Source: Phycisphaerales bacterium
GTDB taxonomy: Bacteria > Planctomycetota > Phycisphaerae > Tepidisphaerales > Tepidisphaeraceae
DNA length: 5,159 bases
Direction of reading: 5' to 3'
Assembly: GCA_028288905.1 (NCBI GenBank)
Contig: JAQGHJ010000201.1
Location: forward strand, 1-5,159
A program made the position numbers and the translations under genes. The notes below the pieces were generated by a model. It searched no databases. It saw only the letters and a list, made by a program, of their open reading frames with translations, and was not told the DNA's origin. This document shows, piece after piece, positions 1 to 5,159 of this stretch (positions are counted from its first letter, which is position 1; the number at the start of each line of letters is the position of its first letter).

Positions 1-1907
1 GCCGTGGCGGCCGGTGCCGGGGCGGACGCCGGGGCCTCGCCCCGCGCCGCCGCGATCAGCGCCATACGGGCCGTCGCCCGATCGATGAAGAACGCGTTCT
101 CCTCCCGCTCGCCCTTGTTCTGGTCGAGGTCGGCGAACTTCTTCACCACCTCGCTCGCCTGACGGTGCAGGGCGTCCATTTTGTCCGGTTCAGCCACCAA
201 TTCGTCGAGGGCGTCCTTGGAGAACCCGGCTGGGAACGCCTTCGACTCCGCCTCGCCCGGGATGTAGTACTTCAGGTCGAGCGCCTGGTACCGGGCGCGG
301 GCCTGACGGTACCGGTCGGCCGCCTCGGTCAGCAGGGCTTCGCGCTTGCCGGGGTCGGTCGCGGCGGCGGCGGAGAGGTACGCCAGGTCCCCGGCCGTCA
401 TCAGCTCGTCGCCGGCGAGCGTGAGCACGTGCGACCCGTAGTCCTGGAGGCGGCGGATGCCCTCGGTCCGGTCGTTCATGTGCCGGGAGAACTCGGCCCG
501 GGCGTCGCGGGCCAACCGGTGGGCCAGCCCGAACGAGTACAGCGCCTCGGCCACGTCGGCCCCGGCGGCCGGTCCGGTCGCCGCCGCGCCCGGCGGGAGC
601 TGGGCGGTGGCCGCCGTCCGCAGGAACCGCGTCGGCGCCACCGGCTTGCCGTACGCCCGGGCCTCGGCCGCAAGGGCCCGCTCCCACTCCTCCTCCATCC
701 ACCCGCGGAGCTCGAGCGCAGGCCGGCTGTCGACGACGCTCGGGCCGGACTGGGCCGGACGTTGGCCGGTCAGGTTCATCAGCACCTGTGCCCGCTTGCC
801 GTAGTTGAACCCCAGCGCCAGCGGCGACAGGCCGGACGGGAACGGCCCGTACGGGGCGAGGTACTGCATCTCGCTGCCGTCGTTCCACCCGTGGTACACG
901 AACCGCACGTCCACCCGGTCGGCCAGCAACGGGTCGAGCTTGCGGGCCTCCGGCTCCGGCAGGCTGATCGTCATCTCGGCCGCCCCGGTCGGTACCGTCA
1001 ACTGGTCGGGCGGCAGGGCGACGCCGGCTTTGGCGGCGGCCGCCTTGACCCGCTCGAGTTCGCGGACGGCCAGGACGACCTTCGTCGTCAGCCCGGCCGG
1101 CCGCGGGTTCCGCGGCGTGACCAGCTCCGGCAGCAGCGACCCGTCCTTCTCCAGAAGCGGCGCCAGCCGCTGTTGGAGGGCGCCGACACCGCGCGGGGCC
1201 GCCCCCTCGCGCCACTTCGTGTCCGCCCGTACCTGTTGGCGGTAGTACACGCTGTCCGTCGTCGTCGTGCCCAGCTTGTGCTGGTACAGCTGGTTCAGCC
1301 CGAGCAGGATGTTCAGGTTGTTCGGCCGGGACTGGTCGACCTTCTCCCCATACCGGACGGCGTCGAGGATGACGGCGTACTTGTTCGGCAGGCTCGCCAG
1401 CTGGGCGCTGATGTTGTACGCCTTGTTCCACATCTGGAAAAGGTGGACCGAGTCGAACTCGGGCTGGAGCAGGCGGATCAATTCGATCTTCGTGTCGAAG
1501 TCCTCCAGGTCCCGCTCGTTCTTCTGGTTCTCGCTGCTCGTCCAGAGGAACATGACGAGCGGGCCGCGGAGCCCGCCGAGCAGCAGGACCAGGAAGTAGC
1601 TGTCGAGGCTGCCGAGGGACGGCCCGCCGGACACGGCGGCGGCCGTCGCGGCGGCGTTGCCGGTCGCGGCGCTCCCCGACCCGGCGACCGGCGCGTAGGG
1701 ACCGGTCAGGTACGCCTGGGTTTGGAGGGCAAGCGCCCACTGCCGGGCCAGCCCGGCGACGGCCAAGCTACCCGCCAGCACGCCGACCAGCCCGGCCCGG
1801 CTCGCCCGGGCGAGCTTGGCCCGGGCGGCGGGCGGGCCACCGCGGCTGCCGACCGGGGCGACCGACGATGCGGGAACAACGGGGGTGGGGACGACGGCTT
1901 GGCTCAC
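1..1907 (-). CDS. Membrane-anchored helical protein of unknown function, third gene of the ABC-2 operon (3' end cut by window)
   Basis: I do not recognise a named function. The frame opens with GTG at 1905-1907 and stays open to the left edge, giving 635 whole codons. The start is fixed by a strong Shine-Dalgarno sequence seven bases upstream and by a four-base overlap with the permease stop. Residues 1-35 are rich in Pro, Ala and Arg. A probable membrane helix lies at about 38-60, then an Ala/Gly/Ser linker, then a second hydrophobic stretch at 103-122 containing GGLRGPLVMFLW. Residues 125-235 look helical and TPR-like, with LQPEF (147-151), WNKAYNIS (160-167) and YYRQQVR (221-227). The middle (310-380) looks more globular, and 450-620 is again helical, rich in Ala, Arg and Glu. 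No cysteine appears in the visible part. A Pro/Ala run at 625-635 may mark a linker or the approaching C-terminus. The core resembles proteins I recall from planctomycete ABC-2 operons; that link is from memory. The coding frame is well supported, the role is inference. Confidence 0.88.
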   Translation of the reverse strand, partial: MSQAVVPTPVVPASSVAPVGSRGGPPAARAKLARASRAGLVGVLAGSLAVAGLARQWALALQTQAYLTGPYAPVAGSGSAATGNAAATAAAVSGGPSLGSLDSYFLVLLLGGLRGPLVMFLWTSSENQKNERDLEDFDTKIELIRLLQPEFDSVHLFQMWNKAYNISAQLASLPNKYAVILDAVRYGEKVDQSRPNNLNILLGLNQLYQHKLGTTTTDSVYYRQQVRADTKWREGAAPRGVGALQQRLAPLLEKDGSLLPELVTPRNPRPAGLTTKVVLAVRELERVKAAAAKAGVALPPDQLTVPTGAAEMTISLPEPEARKLDPLLADRVDVRFVYHGWNDGSEMQYLAPYGPFPSGLSPLALGFNYGKRAQVLMNLTGQRPAQSGPSVVDSRPALELRGWMEEEWERALAAEARAYGKPVAPTRFLRTAATAQLPPGAAATGPAAGADVAEALYSFGLAHRLARDARAEFSRHMNDRTEGIRRLQDYGSHVLTLAGDELMTAGDLAYLSAAAATDPGKREALLTEAADRYRQARARYQALDLKYYIPGEAESKAFPAGFSKDALDELVAEPDKMDALHRQASEVVKKFADLDQNKGEREENAFFIDRATARMALIAAARGEAPASAPAPAAT

Positions 1908-4090
1908 GGGGCCACCTCCTTGTTCCGCAGCACGAGGTACGTCAGCAACACCAGCGGCACCCCGTACACCAGCAGTTCCCGCAGCGCCCGGAGCACCTTC
2001 GTCGCCGGGATGCTCACCCCGCGGTCAATGTCCTCCAGCACCGGGAACCGGTCGACGTTCGGCAGCACCGGCGCGACGTTCCGCAGGACGGCCGACAGCG
2101 CTTCGAGCCCCTCGGTCACCGCCTGGTTCTTCGACGGGTCCCGGAGCCGGAACAGCTCGCCGGCGACCTGCCGGCTCGCCCCGGCGCTGAGCGACTCGCC
2201 GAGCTGGTCGACGCCCCACCGCCCCAGCAGCAACAGCACGGTCAGCACCACCGCGATCGGCCAGCTCAGGAACGTCGACGTGAACACCGCGATCGTCACG
2301 ACGAGGGTCGACAGCAGCCAGAGCACGAACAGCCCTTTGGCCAGGTTCAGGACGAACGCGTGCTCCGCCTGCACGAGCGCGACGGACGGGACCGTGGCGG
2401 TCAGCCCGTGCAGCCCCAGGTGCTGGCCCGGCGTGAGCCCGCGGACCATCACGTCGAAGTCCCCGCCGGCGACCGCGTCGGCCGGCACCCGCAAGTCGAC
2501 CTGCCGGCTGCTCTCGGGCTCGAACAGGACCGGCTCGCTCACCGCGCCGGACTTGAGGTTGCGGACCGTCAGGGCGACGACCGAACTCTTGTACTTGTCG
2601 GCGTCGAGGTCGCCGCCGCGGTCAATGTTCACCTTCGTCTGGAGCGCCACGCGGCCGTCGGTCCCGGGCGTGACGTCGCCGGCCCCGCGGAACGCGTACA
2701 CGGCGATCCCGCCCGTCCCCTCCTCCGGCGGGCGGCCGAGGATCTGCATCCCGACCCGTCCGACCCGGGAGTAGAAACGCGGGCCCGGCGGGGTCGACGC
2801 GTGGGCGACCGCCCCGTCCGCCGGCAGCTCGGTCGGCTCCTTGTCGCTCGACGCGACAGACATTAGCGCCTGGCCTGTCTTCGGGTCGACCACGACCAGT
2901 TGGAGCGGGGTTGGGCCGGCCCCGTACTCCAGGGTCGGGGTGGACGGGGTCACCTCGACGTTGAACCGCCCGGCGGCCAGCAGTTCGTTCATCCCCGGGT
3001 CGGGGGCGATCGGGGCAACAAACACCTGCGGGCCGCCCGGTTGCCACCGGCGGTCCGGCCGGGCGAACACCTGGTTCTGGGCCGACAGGTTCGCCGCCGC
3101 GACCGGCTTGCCGGTGGTGGTCGCGCGGGCGGCGAACGTCAGCCGGGGGACCGGCATCGCCGGGCCGGTCGTCGGCATGGCCGGTCCGATCGCCTGCTGC
3201 CCGACCATCGGGTGCAGCCCCTGCTCGAGTTCCTTGCGCTCGTCCTCGGTCGCCTGCTTGCGGACGTCGATCGCGAACGTGGCGACCAGGGCCGGCACCC
3301 CGCCGCCGTTCACGGCCGCGACCAGCTTTTCCTTGTCCGCATCCGACAGGGCGAACGGGACGACCATGAAGTTCGGCTGGGCGCCGGCCATCCAACGGGT
3401 GCCGTCGGCGGTGGGCTCGCGGCCGTAGATCTGCAGGTCGTCCGGCCAGCGGACGGCCTTGGTCCCCAGCAGCCCCGCGTCGGCATACCGTTGGAGCCGG
3501 GCCCGGGTCCCCGGCGCCAGCTTCTCGCCCGGAGCGGCCGCCGCGTCGGCCGCCAGCGACGAGCGGATCTGCCGGCCCAGGGCCCACGCCCGGACCTCGA
3601 GGTACCCGAACGTAAACGTCCCCATGATCAGCAGGATCAGCGCGCTGACGGCCGCGAACCCGATCACCTTCCCGAGCACGATCTCCAGCCGGGTCGTCGG
3701 CTTCGTGACGATCGTGAAGATCACCCGGCTCTCGATCTCCTTCGGCAGGTTCGTGCAGGCCAGGATGACGGCCGCGACGACGACGATCAGCCCGGTCGCG
3801 AACAGGCAGTACTTCGTCGTCTGGCGGACCGCGTCCTCCGCGTCGAGCGGCCGCGTGAGCTGCGTGACGGCGACCACGCCGACGACCGCCAGCGGGATGA
3901 CCCACAGGATCCGCCGGCGGATCGACTCGGCGAAGCACACGCCGGCGATCGCCCGGACCCGGCGGAACCGGAACCGGGAAACGTCGCGCCACCCCAGCGC
4001 CAGCACGGCGAGGGCGACCAACGCCGCGGCCGCGACGACGACGCCGTCCTTCCAGTCCGCGTTCTGAGCTACTTGGGCAAGGGAGAGCAT
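1904..4090 (-). CDS. ABC-2 type transporter permease with a large extracytoplasmic domain
   Basis: This is the membrane subunit of an ABC exporter-type system and the likely partner of the ATPase just upstream. The 728-residue product has probable membrane helices at about 16-33, 61-78, 94-112, 142-163, 585-608, 611-624 and 706-722. Between helices 3 and 4 lies a segment with TNLPKEIESR and VTKPTTRLEIVLGK (about 113-141), the pattern typical of ABC-2 permeases at the cytoplasmic face that contacts the ATPase. Placing that loop inside, which agrees with the Arg-rich loop at 35-60, puts residues 164-584 outside the cytoplasm. That roughly 420-residue insert has no cysteine and contains beta-like stretches and a GPAMP repeat (302-306, 309-313). 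Many ABC-2 permeases are only about 250-400 residues, so this one is long. The ATG at 4088-4090 was chosen because ACGAGG lies nine bases upstream; the frame stays open to 4381, but those 97 extra codons are Arg/Ser-rich and would overlap the ATPase gene. The substrate is unknown. Confidence 0.93.
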   Translation of the reverse strand: MLSLAQVAQNADWKDGVVVAAAALVALAVLALGWRDVSRFRFRRVRAIAGVCFAESIRRRILWVIPLAVVGVVAVTQLTRPLDAEDAVRQTTKYCLFATGLIVVVAAVILACTNLPKEIESRVIFTIVTKPTTRLEIVLGKVIGFAAVSALILLIMGTFTFGYLEVRAWALGRQIRSSLAADAAAAPGEKLAPGTRARLQRYADAGLLGTKAVRWPDDLQIYGREPTADGTRWMAGAQPNFMVVPFALSDADKEKLVAAVNGGGVPALVATFAIDVRKQATEDERKELEQGLHPMVGQQAIGPAMPTTGPAMPVPRLTFAARATTTGKPVAAANLSAQNQVFARPDRRWQPGGPQVFVAPIAPDPGMNELLAAGRFNVEVTPSTPTLEYGAGPTPLQLVVVDPKTGQALMSVASSDKEPTELPADGAVAHASTPPGPRFYSRVGRVGMQILGRPPEEGTGGIAVYAFRGAGDVTPGTDGRVALQTKVNIDRGGDLDADKYKSSVVALTVRNLKSGAVSEPVLFEPESSRQVDLRVPADAVAGGDFDVMVRGLTPGQHLGLHGLTATVPSVALVQAEHAFVLNLAKGLFVLWLLSTLVVTIAVFTSTFLSWPIAVVLTVLLLLGRWGVDQLGESLSAGASRQVAGELFRLRDPSKNQAVTEGLEALSAVLRNVAPVLPNVDRFPVLEDIDRGVSIPATKVLRALRELLVYGVPLVLLTYLVLRNKEVAP
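1913..1921 (-). promoter_or_regulatory. Strong ribosome binding site for the third gene, inside the permease coding region
   Basis: On the minus strand this reads AAGGAGGTG, a near-complete match to the anti-Shine-Dalgarno tail of 16S rRNA. The AGGAGG core (1915-1920) lies seven bases before the GTG at 1907. It is encoded within the permease's final codons (Asn-Lys-Glu-Val-Ala-Pro-stop). It decides the start of the third gene and suggests coupled translation. Confidence 0.85.
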
Positions 4091-4099
4091 CGCTATGAA

Positions 4100-4105
4100 C
4101 CTCGT
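4100..4105 (-). promoter_or_regulatory. Ribosome binding site deciding the permease start
   Basis: The minus strand reads ACGAGG, nine bases before the ATG at 4088-4090. It is a moderate rather than perfect Shine-Dalgarno match. It supports the ATG at 4090 over upstream starts in the same open frame and is clearly weaker than the site used by the downstream third gene. Confidence 0.55.
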
Positions 4106-4164
4106 TGCCGCCGGACCTGATGGGCCCGCGTTACCGGGACGGCCGCGGGTCGTCGCTTTGCGGT

Positions 4165-4199
4165 TTCGCGACGGAGCCGATTTTTGTCCGCGTCGCGAA
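4165..4199 (-). repeat. Inverted repeat with 9-base perfect arms (possible RNA stem-loop or operator)
   Basis: TTCGCGACG at 4165-4173 is the exact reverse complement of CGTCGCGAA at 4191-4199, separated by 17 bases. A shifted pairing is also possible: seven outer pairs, a two-base bulge at 4191-4192, then CGGA (4172-4175) with TCCG (4187-4190), leaving an 11-base loop containing an A-run on the minus strand. No U-tract follows on the minus-strand transcript, so it is not a standard intrinsic terminator. It could be a leader structure of the permease message, a protein-binding palindrome, or chance in GC-rich DNA. Confidence 0.5.
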
Positions 4200-4261
4200 T
4201 CGGCGAAACGCCGGACGGGCGGCCAAGACGAAATGACGGGATCGATTCGCCGGCTCGTCCA

Positions 4262-4291
4262 GCGTTTTCCGGAACGTCTTACCGGAAACGC
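4262..4291 (-). repeat. Stem-loop immediately after the ATPase stop codon (possible weak terminator or mRNA-end stabiliser)
   Basis: On the minus strand, GCGTTTCCGG (4291-4282) pairs with CCGGAAAACGC (4272-4262), giving ten base pairs with one bulged A and a nine-base loop. The stem begins one base after the ATPase TGA at 4293-4295. Its position is typical of a 3' end structure, but the following bases are GC-rich with no U-tract, so classical Rho-independent termination is not supported. Partial termination or protection of the upstream message from exonuclease is a reasonable inference. Confidence 0.5.
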
Positions 4292-4292
4292 G

Positions 4293-5159
4293 TCAGTGCT
4301 TGCCGTTGCCGTTGGCCGCCCCGGCCGTCGGCGCGAGCACGTCCGAGCTGACGCTCGACGTGCCCGGGCGGGTGTTCTCATTCACGATCCGGATGAACAG
4401 GTCCTCGAGCGTCGTCGTCGGGTGGGTGATCTGAGCGTCCCGCACGCCGAGCCCCGCCATGAACTGCCGGACCTCTTCGACCTGCCGGTCGTCCAGCCCG
4501 CGGGTCTCGATCTGCGTGACGTCCTTCACTTGGACCAAGTCCTTCACCTGCCCGAGCGTCTGCATCCGACCGCGGAACAGGATCGTGATCCGGTCGCACA
4601 CGTCCTGCACGTCCGCCAGCAGGTGGCTGCACAGCAGCACGGTCTTGCCCTGCTGCTTGAGCGACAGGATCAGGTCCTTCATCTCACGGGTGCCGATCGG
4701 GTCAAGCCCGGTCGTCGGCTCGTCGAGCAGGATCAGTTCCGGGTCGTTGATCAGCGCCTGGGCCAGCCCGATCCGCCGGGCCATGCCCTTGGAGTACTCG
4801 CGGAGCTTCCGCTTGCGGGCCTTGGAGTCGAGGCCGACGGTGTCGAGCAGGGCCGGGACCCGCCGTTTCAGCTCGTCCTTCGGGATCTTGAACAGCTTGC
4901 CGTAGAACTGGAGCGTTTCCTCGCCCGACAGGAACTTGTAGAGGTACGACTCCTCCGGCAGGAACCCGATCTTCTCGTTGATCTCCGTGCTGCCGGCCGG
5001 GTGGCCGAGCACCCACCCCTTGCCTTGGGTGGAGAAGATGAGCCCGAGCAGCAGCTTGATCGTGGTGGACTTGCCCGAGCCGTTGGGGCCAAGCAGGCCA
5101 AACACTTCGCCCTTTTTAATCGTGAGGTTGAGGTCCTCGAGGGCGCGCACCTTATCGCG
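4293..5159 (-). CDS. ABC transporter ATP-binding protein, ABC-2 exporter type (5' end cut by window)
   Basis: This is the nucleotide-binding subunit that hydrolyses ATP on the cytoplasmic face to drive the adjacent permease. Numbering from the first whole codon (Arg at 5157-5159; 288 residues visible): Walker A GPNGSGKST at 24-32, a Q-loop region IGFLPEE at 64-70 with Glu where Gln is classical, signature YSKGM at 122-126, Walker B LILLDE at 142-147 followed by PTTGLD, and the switch histidine in LLCSH at 179. TLEDLF near 250-255 is common at the end of ABC-2 ATPases and is followed by a Ser/Ala/Gly/Asn-rich tail. The GTG at 5148-5150 is not a likely start: the frame continues Arg-Asp-Lys upstream to the edge, and the family normally has about 15-20 residues before the ALEDLNL strand, so the true start lies outside. 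All catalytic motifs are present, so the protein should be active. The transported substrate is not indicated. Confidence 0.95.
   Translation of the reverse strand, partial: RDKVRALEDLNLTIKKGEVFGLLGPNGSGKSTTIKLLLGLIFSTQGKGWVLGHPAGSTEINEKIGFLPEESYLYKFLSGEETLQFYGKLFKIPKDELKRRVPALLDTVGLDSKARKRKLREYSKGMARRIGLAQALINDPELILLDEPTTGLDPIGTREMKDLILSLKQQGKTVLLCSHLLADVQDVCDRITILFRGRMQTLGQVKDLVQVKDVTQIETRGLDDRQVEEVRQFMAGLGVRDAQITHPTTTLEDLFIRIVNENTRPGTSSVSSDVLAPTAGAANGNGKH

Larger units (their letters stand above)
4091..4292 (-). other. Intergenic gap between ATPase and permease genes with stem-loops
   Basis: This is the only non-coding stretch in the window, 202 bases between the ATPase stop and the permease ATG. 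It contains two clear inverted repeats (4165-4199 and 4262-4291), a small CGGCG-AAA-CGCCG hairpin (4201-4213), and the permease ribosome binding site. I see no convincing -35/-10 promoter pair and no run of U after any stem on the minus-strand transcript. A promoter of a type not recognisable by eye remains possible. The gap contrasts with the four-base overlap at the next junction, so permease expression may be set partly independently of the ATPase. Confidence 0.7.

Noticed and set aside
1256..1268. Short GTC/CGT trinucleotide run
   Set aside because: It encodes consecutive threonines (ACG codons) in the third gene and is a normal outcome of strong codon preference, too short to call a repeat element.
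190..1740. A 516-codon open frame on the minus strand
   Set aside because: It is out of frame with the GTG-started gene at 1907, has an extreme Arg/Gly/Pro/Ala composition and no domain or good start. The frame from 1907 has normal protein composition and membrane segments, but it has no stop within the window, which makes it easy to miss.
165..2774. An 869-codon open frame on the plus strand
   Set aside because: It lies wholly antisense to the permease and the third gene, whose minus-strand products have membrane helices, a recognisable permease motif and ribosome binding sites. The plus-strand product is low-complexity Arg/Gly/Pro/Val-rich with no domain, as expected for a shadow frame in GC-rich DNA.
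2622..3992. A 456-codon minus-strand open frame inside the permease gene
   Set aside because: It is in another frame of the same strand, with an Arg/Gly/Pro/Asp-rich product and no recognisable features. It is a shadow of the permease.
4262..4291. Classical Rho-independent terminator after the ATPase gene
   Set aside because: The stem is good, but the bases that follow on the minus-strand transcript are GC-rich and lack a U-tract. It is kept only as an inverted repeat of uncertain role.
4091..4381. N-terminal extension of the permease by 97 codons, starting at 4381
   Set aside because: The extension is rich in Arg, Ser and Pro, would overlap the ATPase gene by 89 bases, and runs through the stem-loop region. 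The ATG at 4090 has a suitably placed ribosome binding site and gives a sensible N-terminus before the first membrane helix.
5148..5150. GTG as the start codon of the ATPase
   Set aside because: The frame continues upstream to the edge of the window, and starting here would remove the first beta strand normally present before the ALEDLNL segment in ABC ATPases. The gene is treated as cut at its 5' end.

Overview
This GC-rich window holds three genes, all on the minus strand and all reading right to left. Two are cut by the window edges. In transcription order they are an ABC transporter ATP-binding subunit (4293-5159, start missing), an ABC-2 type permease with a very large soluble insert (1904-4090, complete, 728 residues), and a membrane-anchored protein of unknown function (1-1907, end missing, 635 residues visible). 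No RNA gene, mobile element or CRISPR array is visible, and no significant repeat is seen apart from short inverted repeats in the one intergenic gap.

The organism is probably a planctomycete, perhaps of the Gemmata lineage. The grounds are strong G/C preference at third codon positions, a permease of unusual length with a big extracytoplasmic insert, and a third protein whose core (a GGLRGP-type hydrophobic motif, then a helical segment with LQPEF and WNKAYNIS) looks like a protein I associate with ABC-2 operons in planctomycetes. This assignment rests on recall of sequence style, not on a database search.

Layout: the right edge carries the ATPase with Walker A, signature, Walker B and switch histidine intact. 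Its stop codon is followed by a 202-base gap (4091-4292) with two clear stem-loops. The permease starts at 4090. Its stop codon overlaps the GTG start of the third gene by four bases (GTGA), with a near-perfect Shine-Dalgarno sequence inside the permease's last codons, so these two proteins are very likely translated in a coupled way.

Working model: the ATPase dimer powers export or membrane remodelling through the permease, whose roughly 420-residue domain is predicted to lie outside the cytoplasmic membrane. The third protein, membrane-anchored and helical, is a candidate partner. The substrate cannot be read from the sequence. The transporter itself is of a known type; the poorly described parts are the permease ectodomain and the third protein.
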